A DNA stretch of 64,000 nt from contig NZ_CP064654.1 in the NCBI RefSeq assembly GCF_015529805.1, forward strand, positions 1,674,001 through 1,738,000, in the 5' to 3' direction. The DNA comes from Qipengyuania soli (GTDB taxonomy: Bacteria; Pseudomonadota; Alphaproteobacteria; Sphingomonadales; Sphingomonadaceae). The notes under the pieces are model-generated. The model was not told the origin of the DNA and ran no database searches. It worked only from the letters and a program-made list of their open reading frames with translations. Position 1 is the stretch's first letter, and every line of letters begins with the position of its first letter. Positions 9,682 to 18,173 of this stretch are shown piece by piece. A program made the position numbers and the translations under genes.

Positions 9682-9716
9682 TCCTATACCATAGGATTTT
9701 TCCTAGACAAGTAGGA
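9682..9716. promoter_or_regulatory. Tandem operator-like inverted repeats in the S24 divergent promoter
   Basis: Two inverted repeats lie side by side: TCCTAT-acc-ATAGGA at 9682-9696 and TCCTA-gacaag-TAGGA at 9701-9716. They share half sites and are about one helical turn times two apart (19-20 bases). The first overlaps the ribosome binding region of the S24 regulator gene. This is the layout expected for a self-repressing regulator; binding is inferred. Confidence 0.6.
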
Positions 9717-9725
9717 TTTCAGTTG

Positions 9726-9740
9726 GAACATAACTGGAAC
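9726..9740. promoter_or_regulatory. SOS box match (GAAC-N7-GAAC, i.e. GTTC-N7-GTTC on the other strand)
   Basis: The bases GAAC ATAACTG GAAC match exactly the alphaproteobacterial LexA operator GTTC-N7-GTTC. It lies 47 bases upstream of the small gene at 9787 and next to the operator-like repeats of the S24 regulator. Roughly one or two chance matches are expected over the whole window, but one inside this 111-base promoter region is unlikely by chance. Confidence 0.6.
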
Positions 9741-9786
9741 AAATGGCGCGATTCGCCAGTCAGTTCAGTCAATTGGGGAGCAACAG

Positions 9787-9999
9787 ATGCTGATCCGTTC
9801 CGTCGAGAAATTCCTTCGCCAGCACGAAATGGCGGCCACGAAATTCGGTCGCCTTGCCGCGCACGACCCGCGATTCGTCCTCGACCTGCGCATGGGCCGC
9901 GAGCCGCGCGACCGCACCGAACAGCGCATCATCGGCTTCATGGCCGGTTTCGATGCCGCCGCCGAGGCTGCCAGCAAGGAGGTCGCCCATGTCGGTTGA
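9787..9999 (+). CDS. Small conserved protein, possible DNA-binding (HTH-like), SOS-box gene
   Basis: 70 residues. The centre MAATKFGRLAAHDPRFVLDL followed by RMGREPRDRTEQRI looks like a small helix-turn-helix protein: a helix, a Gly-Arg turn and a second helix, then a basic stretch. I recall similar short proteins in sphingomonads but no tested function. The start ATG follows GGGGAG 7 bases upstream. It is the first gene after the SOS-box match and overlaps the next gene by 11 bases, so the two are a translationally coupled pair. Confidence 0.7.
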   Translation: MLIRSVEKFLRQHEMAATKFGRLAAHDPRFVLDLRMGREPRDRTEQRIIGFMAGFDAAAEAASKEVAHVG

Positions 10000-10348
10000 G
10001 GCCCCCATCCGCCGCAAGGCCCCCGTCCGCCCGCGCCGCTCGACCACTGACCGCCTACGCACCGCACTGGCCGTCCTCGGCGATCATCAGGGCCAGGTGC
10101 TGACCCACTCAGAGCGCCCCTGGGCCAGTATTACCTTTGCCGGCGCGCGCCACAGCTTCGCGATCCTGTTCGCCGGTGATGCCGCCGTGGCGTCAGGCGA
10201 ACGCTTCGTCGCTGCCCTGCCCGATCACGAGTTCGCGATCCCCGGCCAGCTTGTGGCCGATGCGAACATTGTCGAGGTGGAGCATCGCCTGCTGCCCTCG
10301 CCTCGCCTCGTGGTGCAATGCGAACTCCTGTTGCTGGAGGACGGCTGA
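9989..10348 (+). CDS. Conserved alphaproteobacterial protein of unknown function
   Basis: 119 residues. A basic N-terminal tail (RRKAPVRPRRSTTDRLRTAL) precedes a compact domain with RPWASITFAGARHSF, FVAALPDHEFAIPGQLVADA and a C-terminal strand LVVQCELLLLE. There is no signal peptide or membrane segment. The start ATG lies 5 bases after AAGGAGG, inside the end of the preceding gene. The pairing with an HTH-like partner and an SOS-box promoter suggests a DNA damage or stress role, but that is inference from position only. Confidence 0.72.
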   Translation: MSVEAPIRRKAPVRPRRSTTDRLRTALAVLGDHQGQVLTHSERPWASITFAGARHSFAILFAGDAAVASGERFVAALPDHEFAIPGQLVADANIVEVEHRLLPSPRLVVQCELLLLEDG

Positions 10349-10403
10349 GCGAATATTCCCTGTTAAACCGCCGATAACTGGCGGGCAAACGGGGAGAAAC
10401 ACA

Positions 10404-11108
10404 ATGCGCCGACTGCTCCTGGCTGCCATACTCGGGGCCGTCGCTGTCCCCGCTTTCGCACAGGACCTCGAAAACCAGGAAATCATGGTCACCGCCACGC
10501 GGATCGAGCAGGATGACTACTCGGACGACATGCCTGCGGTCGGTTTGCGCCGACCGGCAGACTTCCTTGTCCAGACAGTGGCAATTCGCGGCGATACGCG
10601 CGACCCGAAGCAGCGGAGCAAGGAAATCCGCACCATGCTGGCTGATGCGATAAGGCGGGCCGACAAGGCCGGGGTCGAGCTGGCCTATGGCGACTACGTG
10701 CTGACCCGACTGACTGCGCAGAATGCCGAGGAGATCACGCTCCAGTCCGACAACCGTCCGGACAGCGAACGCGTAGTCTTTCTGGTGAAGGCGAAACTTG
10801 CTGGCACGCAGAGCGGCGGGTCGGCGCAGGCGCAGATTGCCCGGTACATCGAATCCGTTCCCGAAGTCGGTCGAGCGCAGATGGACGAATGGGGCGACAG
10901 CTCGCTCTCTATCGTCGGGCCGGACGGCTACCGCCCCGCCATAGCGATTGCGATCGCCGAAGATGCCAACGCCATGGCATCACGCATGGGCCAAGGCTAC
11001 GCCGTCGAGGTCGAGGGATTGAACATGCCCGTCCAATGGGCAAAGGCTGGACCGGGCGAGGTCCTGCTCTACATTCCCTACAAGTTGACGATCGTCCCCC
11101 GCCCCTGA
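10404..11108 (+). CDS. Periplasmic protein of unknown function (possibly SIMPL/DUF541-like)
   Basis: 234 residues with a clear signal peptide (LGAVAVPAFAQD). The mature protein starts with the phrase IMVTATRIEQDD, which resembles a TonB-receptor N-terminus, but the length is far too short for a receptor and no beta-barrel follows. The middle (LVQTVAIRGDTRD, then about 40 helical residues, then a beta-rich end) resembles SIMPL-domain proteins loosely. The ATG at 10404 has GGGGAGAAA upstream. It ends 4 bases before the convergent dehydrogenase gene. Function unknown. Confidence 0.75.
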   Translation: MRRLLLAAILGAVAVPAFAQDLENQEIMVTATRIEQDDYSDDMPAVGLRRPADFLVQTVAIRGDTRDPKQRSKEIRTMLADAIRRADKAGVELAYGDYVLTRLTAQNAEEITLQSDNRPDSERVVFLVKAKLAGTQSGGSAQAQIARYIESVPEVGRAQMDEWGDSSLSIVGPDGYRPAIAIAIAEDANAMASRMGQGYAVEVEGLNMPVQWAKAGPGEVLLYIPYKLTIVPRP

Positions 11109-11112
11109 GCCA

Positions 11113-12051
11113 TCAGTAACCGAGGTCGAGGTCGAGTTGGGGCCAGACCGGCTCGCCCCTCTGCCACCGTTCGAGATTCTCGACGAAGCGGTCGGCGCTG
11201 CGCTGGAACATCTTGGTCTGCGCGCGGCCCGACAGGTGCATGGTGACCTGCGCATTGTCGAGATCCCACAAGGGGTGGTCGGCGGGCAGCGGTTCCGGAT
11301 CGGTAACGTCGAGCAGGGCAGCTTCGATCGACTTCTTTTCCAGCGCCGAAACCAGCGCATCCTGGTCGACCACGTCGCCACGGGCGATGTTCACGAGCAC
11401 GGCGTTCGGTCGCATCGCGGCAAGTTCGATCTCGCCGATCATGTGGCGGGTTTCGGGGGTCGAGGGGACCGCCAGCACGACCCAGTCGAACTCGCCCAGT
11501 TTCTCGCGCCACTCGCCGGGGCGTAGCGCCCCATCACTGCCCGATCGGCGAACCGGGATCACCTTCATGTCGAAGGCCTCGAGCCGCGTCTTGATGAGCG
11601 AACCGATGGCCCCCATGCCGAGCAGCAGGACACGCTCGCCGGAAAGTTCGCGCTTGCCTGGGCTGTCCAGCAGCCACTCGTGCCGCTCTTGCGCGCGGAC
11701 CACTTCGCGATAGCCCTTGGCATGGGCCAGCATCAGCATCACGACATATTCGGCGATGGTGATCGCGTTGATGCCGACGCCATTGGTCACCACCACTCCG
11801 CGTTCCTTGAGCAGGTCGAGCGGCATGAAATCGAGGCCTGCGTAGATCGAGTTCATCCACTTGAGATTGGTCGCCGCCTTGGCGATCTCGACCATCGGTT
11901 CCTTCTCGTTGAGGTCGAACCAGCCGATCTCCGCCTCGGGCGCGAATTGCAGCGCCTGTTCCTTGCTCATGAACCACAGTGGCTCGATCCATTCCGGCAG
12001 GCGCGGTTCGACCAGCGGGCGGATCAGGGCTGAAAGGACGGCTTTGGTCAT
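11113..12051 (-). CDS. D-2-hydroxyacid dehydrogenase, NAD(P)-dependent
   Basis: 312 residues. The dinucleotide-binding motif is LLLGMGAIGSLI, and the catalytic Arg (VNIARGDVVD), Glu (DVTDPEPLP) and His (TMHLSGR) are in the expected order. It reduces 2-keto acids or oxidises D-2-hydroxyacids; glyoxylate/hydroxypyruvate-type substrates are common in the family, but the exact one cannot be read. Its start overlaps the RES gene stop by 4 bases (ATGA), so it is the last gene of the overlapping cysS unit. Confidence 0.9.
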   Translation of the reverse strand: MTKAVLSALIRPLVEPRLPEWIEPLWFMSKEQALQFAPEAEIGWFDLNEKEPMVEIAKAATNLKWMNSIYAGLDFMPLDLLKERGVVVTNGVGINAITIAEYVVMLMLAHAKGYREVVRAQERHEWLLDSPGKRELSGERVLLLGMGAIGSLIKTRLEAFDMKVIPVRRSGSDGALRPGEWREKLGEFDWVVLAVPSTPETRHMIGEIELAAMRPNAVLVNIARGDVVDQDALVSALEKKSIEAALLDVTDPEPLPADHPLWDLDNAQVTMHLSGRAQTKMFQRSADRFVENLERWQRGEPVWPQLDLDLGY

Positions 12052-12509
12052 GGGAGGCTCCGGTAGGTGTCGAGCATGGGCGGGCGATGGAGGCAGGCGT
12101 CGAAATCGAACGCTCGCGTCTTCAGCGGCGCGATCGCAACCGCATCGGGATGGCGCGGGTTCATCATCACGATATCGCCTTCGGGGAGGACGCGCGAGGG
12201 GATGGCGGCGAGCAGCGATCTTCCGGTGTCGAGCCAGTCGTCGACCCAGGCGCGAACGGCGACCTCGCCTTCGTCGTCGGGGACGCGGAGTGGCTGTGCA
12301 TCAACGTCGGTCCAGCCAAGCAGGTAGTCGGTCGCCCGCTCGGCCCTGTCTTCGGGCAGGTAGCGCAGCGCCACCAGCACCGCGAGACCAGCTTCGGAAG
12401 CGAAGTTCACCACGGGCCTGCCGGGCGAGGAATAGCGCGCCCCGTGTCGCTGCGGCCCAGCCCCGTCTAACGCCACGAAGGGCGCACGGGTGAGCCGCCA
12501 GAGCCTCAC
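12048..12509 (-). CDS. RES domain protein (ParT/MbcT-like, possible toxin)
   Basis: 153 residues from a GTG start. The RES pattern runs from VRLWRLT through HGARYSSPGRPVVNFASEAGLAVLVAL to AAIPSRVLPEGDIVMMNPRHPD; the Arg, Glu and Ser that name the family appear present, while the Glu often seen in the ALALLE helix is replaced by Val. Known members are toxins that degrade NAD+ or ADP-ribosylate, partnered by an Xre/DUF2384 antitoxin. No such antitoxin is adjacent; instead the gene overlaps a DUF559 gene upstream (GTGA) and a dehydrogenase downstream (ATGA). The GTG is chosen because of the 4-base overlap. Confidence 0.8.
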   Translation of the reverse strand: MRLWRLTRAPFVALDGAGPQRHGARYSSPGRPVVNFASEAGLAVLVALRYLPEDRAERATDYLLGWTDVDAQPLRVPDDEGEVAVRAWVDDWLDTGRSLLAAIPSRVLPEGDIVMMNPRHPDAVAIAPLKTRAFDFDACLHRPPMLDTYRSLP

Positions 12510-12820
12510 CCGGCCGAGGCCTCGAACCGGACCTTGCGCGGACCGGCAATGTCGAGGATTGCTTCGGCAACTTCCGTGGCGTTGCGCAGGACGTGGCTCG
12601 GCGGGACCTGCATCACGTCGACGCGATGCTGTTCCTGCCATTGCTCACGGGAATCCGACGGTCGCTTGCGGAACGGGTCGTCCTCGACCTCGATCGCGAG
12701 GTGCGCCGCCGCGCAGTAGAAATGCAGCGTGAAGTCCGGCCCCTCGAAGTCGCGCACGAATGCCAGACCCCGCGGCACGTCCTTGAGATGCTGCCAGAGA
12801 AGGGTCCGGGGATCGGCCAT
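12506..12820 (-). CDS. DUF559-family protein (endonuclease-like fold)
   Basis: 104 residues. The pattern DPRTLLWQHLKD, FTLHFYCAAAHLAIEVEDD and QWQEQHRVDVMQV matches DUF559, whose fold is related to restriction and very-short-patch repair endonucleases; the usual DFYC is HFYC here, so the first acidic position is changed. The start used is the ATG at 12820, two bases after the cysS stop; a GTG 15 bases upstream is also open. It overlaps the RES gene by 4 bases. Nuclease activity is inferred from fold only. Confidence 0.75.
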   Translation of the reverse strand: MADPRTLLWQHLKDVPRGLAFVRDFEGPDFTLHFYCAAAHLAIEVEDDPFRKRPSDSREQWQEQHRVDVMQVPPSHVLRNATEVAEAILDIAGPRKVRFEASAG

Positions 12821-12822
12821 GG

Positions 12823-14262
12823 CTAGAGCTTCCACTCCCAGCCGAGCGGGTCGCCATCCATCACCTCGACGCCCTTGGCCGCGAGGCTTTCACGGATGGC
12901 ATCACTGGTGGCAAAATCCTTGGCCGCGCGCGCTTCCTTGCGACGGACAAGCTCGGCCTCGATTTCGGCTTCGGTGATTTCGGCAGAGACGGGCCGGATG
13001 CGAAGGCCTTGGCGAGTAAGCTTGAGCAGATTTAGCCCAAGCATCTGATCAAATTTGCCTACCGCTTCGAGCTTAGTGACCGGATGAGTTTTAGAGCCAA
13101 GCATCGCATCAAGGTGAGCCAAGGCGCGCGGAGTATTGAGGTCATCGCACAATTCTCGCGCTGCTTGGTCAGGAATTACGTTGTCCACGTCTTCGCGCTC
13201 TTTACCTTCGGCGAGATTTTTCAGCACCTCCACCGCCATCACCATCCGCTTCAGCCGCGTCAGCGCCGCACCCAGCCCTTCCCAGCTGAACTCCAGTTCG
13301 CTGCGGTAATGCGCCTGGAGGCACATCAGACGATAGGCGAGCGGGTGGTAGCCCTTGTCGACCAGCAGCTGCAGGCGCAGGAATTCGCCCGCGCTCTTGC
13401 TCATCTTGCCTGACCGCTCGACGAGGAAGTTGTTGTGCATCCAGATCCGCGCGCCAGAGTTTTCCGCGCGGTCCAGCCCATTGGTGCAGCAATAGGCCTG
13501 GTTCTGCGCGATCTCGTTCGGGTGGTGGATTTCGCGGTGGTCGATGCCGCCGGTGTGGATGTCGAAGGGGAAGCCGAGCAGCGCCTCGCCCATGACCGAG
13601 CATTCGAGATGCCAGCCCGGCGCGCCGCGGCCCCAGGGGCTGTCCCACTCCATCTGCCGTGTCTCGCCCTCTGGCGTCTTGCGCCAGATGGCGAAGTCGG
13701 CAGCATTGCGCTTGCCCTCCACGGTTTCGATCCGGCCCTCGCCCTCGTCGGTGACGGCACGCGCAAGGCGGCCGTAGTCGGCGACCGTCGAGACGTCGAA
13801 ATAAAGCCCGCTATCCAATTCGTAGCAGTGCTTGTCGGCGATACGCTTGCCCCACGCGATCATCGCCTCGACATATTCGGTTGCGCGCGGGTGCTGCTTG
13901 CCGGTGATGTTGAGGCGGGCGAGATCGTTCTCGAAGTCTTCCTGGTAGAACTTGGCGATATCCCAGGCGGACTTGCCCGCCTTGGCCGCCATCTTCTCCA
14001 TCTTGTCCTCGCCCTCGTCCGCGTCGGAGGTGAGGTGTCCGACGTCGGTGATGTTGATCACGTGGGTAAGATCGTAGCCCTTCCAGCGCAGCACGCGGCC
14101 GAGCGTGTCGGAAAACACGTAGGCGCGCATATTGCCGATGTGCTGGTAATTGTAGACCGTCGGCCCGCAGGAATAGACGCGCGCCTCGCCCGGATGGACG
14201 GGGGTGAAGGTTTCCAGCTCGCGCGTGAGCGAGTTGAACAGCTTGAGCGGCACGTCGGTCAT
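12823..14262 (-). CDS. cysS: Cysteine--tRNA ligase
   Basis: 479 residues. Class I synthetase signatures are visible: HIGN (in place of HIGH) at residue 41 in VYNYQHIGNMRAY, a zinc-binding Cys32 in YSCGPTVYNYQ, and the KMSKS loop in RSGKMSKSAGEF. The enzyme charges tRNA-Cys with cysteine in the cytosol. The gene lies 25 bases after a nitroreductase gene and 2 bases before a DUF559 gene on the same strand. The 3' part (around 13000-13200) is somewhat AT-richer than its surroundings. Confidence 0.97.
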   Translation of the reverse strand: MTDVPLKLFNSLTRELETFTPVHPGEARVYSCGPTVYNYQHIGNMRAYVFSDTLGRVLRWKGYDLTHVINITDVGHLTSDADEGEDKMEKMAAKAGKSAWDIAKFYQEDFENDLARLNITGKQHPRATEYVEAMIAWGKRIADKHCYELDSGLYFDVSTVADYGRLARAVTDEGEGRIETVEGKRNAADFAIWRKTPEGETRQMEWDSPWGRGAPGWHLECSVMGEALLGFPFDIHTGGIDHREIHHPNEIAQNQAYCCTNGLDRAENSGARIWMHNNFLVERSGKMSKSAGEFLRLQLLVDKGYHPLAYRLMCLQAHYRSELEFSWEGLGAALTRLKRMVMAVEVLKNLAEGKEREDVDNVIPDQAARELCDDLNTPRALAHLDAMLGSKTHPVTKLEAVGKFDQMLGLNLLKLTRQGLRIRPVSAEITEAEIEAELVRRKEARAAKDFATSDAIRESLAAKGVEVMDGDPLGWEWKL

Positions 14263-14287
14263 GCGCGGCGCATAGGTTGCTGCCGCG

Positions 14288-14968
14288 CTACTGCCAACCC
14301 TCCCATCGCACGGATTCTTCGATCGGCGCGCGGGCGACGGAGAAGTTGTTCACGGGCGCATCCGGATCGCGGTGACCGATGGCGACGCCGCAGAAGAAGA
14401 TATGATCCTCGGGTATCTCGACCATCTCGCGGATTTGCGGGCTGTAGACCGCCCAGGCCTCCTGGAAGCAGGTGTCGAGCCCCTCCTCGCGGCACAGCAG
14501 GCCGATGGTCTGCAGCCACATGCCGATGTCCGACCATTGTGGCGGGCCCATGTATTTCGGCGTGTGGACCAGCATCAGAACGGGCGCCCCGAAAGCGCGG
14601 AAGTTGTTCGCGAACCACATCAGCCGCTTGCCCTTCTCCTCGCGGGAGATTTCGAGCGCGCCGTACATGTCCTCGCCCACACCCCTGCGACGCAGTTCGT
14701 AGGCACCGTCGAGTTCCGGAGGATAGACGTGATATTCCGGAGCGAAAGCCTCCCGCCCCCTGGGCAGGTCCTGCGCTACTCGGGCGAAGAGCTTCTGCAT
14801 CGGCTCGCCAGTGAGGACGATCCCGTGCCACGGCTGGGTATTGCCGCCCGAGGGCGAGCGCTGTGCCTTTTCGAGGATGCGCGCCAGCGTCTCACGCTCC
14901 ACCGGCTTGTCGAGAAAGGCCCGCACCGAGCGGCGGGACTGGACGGCTTCGCTGACGGTCATTTTCAT
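14288..14968 (-). CDS. Nitroreductase family protein (FMN flavoenzyme)
   Basis: 226 residues starting MKMTVSEAVQSRRSVRAFL, with the FMN-binding pattern SRRSVR, SPSGGNTQPW and the C-terminal VAIGHRDPDAPVNN. Relatives reduce nitro compounds, quinones or flavins with NAD(P)H. The ATG at 14968 is chosen because the family alignment begins there; an upstream extension to 15007 is open but lacks family residues. It is 25 bases upstream of cysS and may be the first gene of that transcription unit. Confidence 0.88.
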   Translation of the reverse strand: MKMTVSEAVQSRRSVRAFLDKPVERETLARILEKAQRSPSGGNTQPWHGIVLTGEPMQKLFARVAQDLPRGREAFAPEYHVYPPELDGAYELRRRGVGEDMYGALEISREEKGKRLMWFANNFRAFGAPVLMLVHTPKYMGPPQWSDIGMWLQTIGLLCREEGLDTCFQEAWAVYSPQIREMVEIPEDHIFFCGVAIGHRDPDAPVNNFSVARAPIEESVRWEGWQ

Positions 14969-15049
14969 CGCCCGAACGCTAACGCGCCGGGAAAGAAGTG
15001 CAAGCACTCCCGCCCCGGCGCGCCGGAAATTGCAGCGATGCGCGTCCGA

Positions 15050-15550
15050 TTACTCGGTGGCGGCTTCCGCTTCGACGGCGACTTCGCCCTCGGGGCGCAC
15101 GGCGCCCGGTGCCGGACCCATGTCCTCAGCGTCAACCATCTTGAATTTGCCCTTGCGGAACTCGTCCTCGGTGGCGGGCGCGAGGTCGGGACGACCGACG
15201 ATGATGCCCATCTTGATCTTGCACTTGGCGTACTGGGTTTCGCCTTCCTCGACCTCGAGCGCGAGCACGTCCTTGGCTTCGCTCTTCACGGTGAATTCGT
15301 GACGGCCCGGCGTGGTCTGCATGACGAAGTACTTGCCTGCGCCAAGCGAGCTAACCTTCTCGCCGTTTTCGTTGACCGAGCAGCCGAGCGCGAAGCCCGC
15401 GCCGCCGGGGCGGAAGAACACGATCTGGCCCATGCCGGCAGGTGCGGTCGGGAGGACGATGGGTTCCACCGGCTCCTTGTCCTTGGCGACGACCGGCGCG
15501 GTAATGCCGGCCAGCAGCAGCGATGCCGCCAGCGTCTTTGCGATCTTCAT
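15050..15550 (-). CDS. DUF2846 domain protein, secreted
   Basis: 166 residues. A signal peptide ends around residue 22 (ITAPVVAKDK). The core GMGQIVFFRPGGAGFALGCSV to FVMQTTPGRHEFTVKSE, including EEGETQYAKCKIKMG, fits the DUF2846 family, which is thought to be envelope-located and has a beta-sandwich fold. The tail is Ala/Glu-rich and probably disordered. Its start overlaps the upstream gene's stop by 4 bases (15547-15550), so the two are co-translated. Function unknown. Confidence 0.78.
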   Translation of the reverse strand: MKIAKTLAASLLLAGITAPVVAKDKEPVEPIVLPTAPAGMGQIVFFRPGGAGFALGCSVNENGEKVSSLGAGKYFVMQTTPGRHEFTVKSEAKDVLALEVEEGETQYAKCKIKMGIIVGRPDLAPATEDEFRKGKFKMVDAEDMGPAPGAVRPEGEVAVEAEAATE

Positions 15551-16260
15551 TCTGGTTTTCCTTCTTCGGTAACGTCCGTTCCCCCCTCGGGACCGGAAAG
15601 CTCTTGGGCCGGCTGCGTGTCCGCCGGATCGGCAGTCGCCGGGACGGCAGGCTTGGGGACCTGGAAGTCCGCAGCCAGCTTGGCTGAGGCCAGTGCCCCT
15701 GCCGGGATGTCGATATTGCCGCCGCCAATGAAGTAGCCGATCAGCCCGATGGGCAGCGGCGAGGCGGCCGAGGCGACATTGATGGCGTTGACGGTGCCTG
15801 TGCGATCCCTGCCCTCGCCCCGCTCGATCAGTTCCATGCTGCGCAGCCGCATCTGCGTGCCGCCGATGTCGAGCCAGCGTGCGGCGAGAACCAGTTCGCC
15901 CGCCGCACCCATGCCGCCTGCCTTCTTGGCATGGACGACTTCGCCTTGCCCTTCCGCACCGGCCGGGACCAGTTCCACGCCCTCGACCACGATCGGTTCC
16001 GCGAGCCGGATGCGGTAGCTATCGAGCGACTTGCTGGTCTTGCTGCCGAGCGGGTCGAGGATCTCGATAACAATCGGAGTCAGCTTGAGAATGGTGACCA
16101 TCTCCGCTGCAACGGCAGCGGGCGCTGGTTCCGGCTGGGTTTCGACCACCGCTTCTGTTGCGACGACCTCTGCGTCCACGTCCTGCGCCATCGCAGGAGC
16201 GACCAAACCGCCCAAGGCGGCAGCGGCGACGGCCCAAAGGCCGACAACACCCGTTTTCAT
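15547..16260 (-). CDS. Exported protein of unknown function, partner of the DUF2846 gene
   Basis: 237 residues with a signal peptide (ALGGLVAPAMAQD). The middle has a run of conserved-looking strands (TPIVIEILDPLGSKTSKS, RIRLAEPIVV, LVPAGAEGQGEVVHAKK, LVLAARWLDIGGTQMRL) resembling a secreted beta-rich domain. A hydrophobic glycine-rich segment (SPLPIGLIGYFIGGGNIDIPAG) follows at about residues 180-205. I do not recognise the family. The ATG at 16260 is decided by the signal peptide; the frame is open upstream. Confidence 0.72.
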   Translation of the reverse strand: MKTGVVGLWAVAAAALGGLVAPAMAQDVDAEVVATEAVVETQPEPAPAAVAAEMVTILKLTPIVIEILDPLGSKTSKSLDSYRIRLAEPIVVEGVELVPAGAEGQGEVVHAKKAGGMGAAGELVLAARWLDIGGTQMRLRSMELIERGEGRDRTGTVNAINVASAASPLPIGLIGYFIGGGNIDIPAGALASAKLAADFQVPKPAVPATADPADTQPAQELSGPEGGTDVTEEGKPE

Positions 16261-16333
16261 TTGATAGCGAACCCCGTTTCCCTGTCGCGGGGTAATTATC
16301 ACTGCAGTTTTTGCATGCAAGCGGGAAAGCGGA

Positions 16334-18157
16334 CTAATCGACGTCGAAAAGATCGGCCAATTGCTCGATAATTGTGCCGCCCAATTGTTCGACATCCATG
16401 ATCGTTACGGAGCGCTTGTAGTAACGGGTCACGTCGTGGCCGATGCCGATGGCGGCCAACTGCACAGGCGACTGGCGTTCGATCCAGTCGATGACCTTGC
16501 GAAGATGGCTTTCGAGATAGCCCGCCTGGTTGACCGACAGCGTACTGTCGTCGACCGGCGCGCCGTCGGAAATCACCATCAGGATGCGGCGATCTTCCGG
16601 CCGGGCGAGCAGGCGGGCGTGTGCCCAGAGCAGCGCCTCGCCGTCGATGTTTTCCTTGAGCAGGCCTTCGCGCATCATCAGGCCGAGATTGCGGCGCGCG
16701 CGGCGCCACGGCTCGTCGGCCTTCTTGTAGAGGATGTGGCGCAAATCGTTGAGGCGGCCGGGATTGGCCGGGCGTCCGTCGGCGAGCCACGCCTCACGGC
16801 TCTGCCCGCCCTTCCACGCACGGGTGGTGAAGCCGAGGATTTCGGTCTTCACGCCGCACCGCTCCAGCGTGCGTGCAAGGATGTCGGCACTGATCGCGGC
16901 GATGCTGATCGGGCGGCCGCGCATCGAGCCGGAATTGTCGATCAGCAGGGTGACGACCGTGTCCTTGAACTCGGTGTCGCGTTCGATCTTGTAGCTCAGC
17001 GCATGGCCGGGGCTGATGACCACGCGGGTGAGGCGTGCGGCATCGAGCAGGCCTTCTTCCTGGTCGAAATCCCAGCTGCGGTTCTGCTGGGCCATGAGGC
17101 GGCGCTGGAGGCGGTTCGCGAGCCGCGTGACGATGCCCTGCAGGCCCGCTAGCTGGCTGTCGAGATAGGCGCGCAGGCGATCGAGTTCCTCGGCATCGCA
17201 CAGCTCGCCCGCCTCGACCACCTCGTCGAATTTCTCGGTATAGGCCTTGTAGTCGAAGCTTTCGGGCAAATCGGTCCAGGGGCGGTTGGGACGGACGGGC
17301 TGCATGCCCTCTTCACCCTCGTCATCCGGGTCGCCGTCGGACATTTCCTGTTCGCCCTCGACCTCGCGGTCGGAATCGCCGTCGGCCTCGCCGTCGCTGA
17401 CCTCGGCGCGGGCGTCGCTCGCCTGCGGTTCGGCGGCGCCTTCCTGTTCGTCCTCGCCGCTTTCCTGGTCGTCGGGTGTCTCGCCGTCCTCGTCCGGGCT
17501 GTCGTCGGCATCGGTGGCATCGGGATTGTCGGGCAGCGTCAGCTCGAGATGCCGCAACATGTCGAGTGCCAGGTCCTGGAAGGCGCGCTGGTTGTCGAGC
17601 GCGCCCGCAAGGTCTTCCATATCGGTGCCGATCTTGGCGAGGATGTCCTTGCGGACCATCTCGACGCCGGCCTTTGCCCGATCGGGGATCGCCTCGCCTG
17701 TCAGTGCCTCGCGCAGCATCAGGGACAGGGCGGTCGGCAGCGGAACCTGCGTGGGATCATCGGCGCGCGCGATGGGATCCGACGCCGTGCGCATCTCGAC
17801 TGCCGAATGCAGGTTGTCGCGGATACCTGCGTAGTTGGTCGCCCCGATCGCCTCGTAGCGAACCTGCTCGATCGCGTCGTAACAGGCCCGCGCGATCGGT
17901 TCGGGAGGTGCGCCCGATGCATGGAGCCGTTCGTTGTGATGGCGCAGCTTCAGCGCGAAGCTGTCGGCAAAGCCGCGCGCCTCGGTCGCCTGCTCGCGCG
18001 GCAGGTTGCGGCCCGGCAACGGCACGCGGAAGTTCTTGCCCGCCTGGCTCGGTGCATCCGCGCTCCACGCCACCTCGACCTCCGGCTCGTGCGCAAGCGC
18101 GCGCGACGCGCCGGTCAGCGCTTGCTTGAACAGGTCGAGAGGCGTCTGTTCGGCCAT
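16334..18157 (-). CDS. cobT: Aerobic cobaltochelatase subunit CobT
   Basis: 607 residues. The N-terminal part is helical, a highly acidic low-complexity region (about residues 210-280, many Asp/Glu) follows, and a C-terminal von Willebrand A domain carries the metal-ion-dependent adhesion motif DNSGSMRG. CobT works with CobS and CobN to insert cobalt into hydrogenobyrinic acid diamide during aerobic B12 synthesis. cobS is not next to it in this window; the neighbour is a transaldolase gene 16 bases away. Confidence 0.9.
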   Translation of the reverse strand: MAEQTPLDLFKQALTGASRALAHEPEVEVAWSADAPSQAGKNFRVPLPGRNLPREQATEARGFADSFALKLRHHNERLHASGAPPEPIARACYDAIEQVRYEAIGATNYAGIRDNLHSAVEMRTASDPIARADDPTQVPLPTALSLMLREALTGEAIPDRAKAGVEMVRKDILAKIGTDMEDLAGALDNQRAFQDLALDMLRHLELTLPDNPDATDADDSPDEDGETPDDQESGEDEQEGAAEPQASDARAEVSDGEADGDSDREVEGEQEMSDGDPDDEGEEGMQPVRPNRPWTDLPESFDYKAYTEKFDEVVEAGELCDAEELDRLRAYLDSQLAGLQGIVTRLANRLQRRLMAQQNRSWDFDQEEGLLDAARLTRVVISPGHALSYKIERDTEFKDTVVTLLIDNSGSMRGRPISIAAISADILARTLERCGVKTEILGFTTRAWKGGQSREAWLADGRPANPGRLNDLRHILYKKADEPWRRARRNLGLMMREGLLKENIDGEALLWAHARLLARPEDRRILMVISDGAPVDDSTLSVNQAGYLESHLRKVIDWIERQSPVQLAAIGIGHDVTRYYKRSVTIMDVEQLGGTIIEQLADLFDVD

Positions 18158-18173
18158 CAGCTGGTCGGGATGG

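Noticed and set aside
10404-11108. TonB-dependent receptor call suggested by an IMVTATRI phrase
   Set aside because: The protein is only 234 residues with no plug or barrel, so a receptor is ruled out.
12048-12509. RES gene as an ordinary Xre-RES toxin-antitoxin pair
   Set aside because: No Xre/DUF2384 gene is next to it; the neighbour is DUF559, so the usual label would be wrong.
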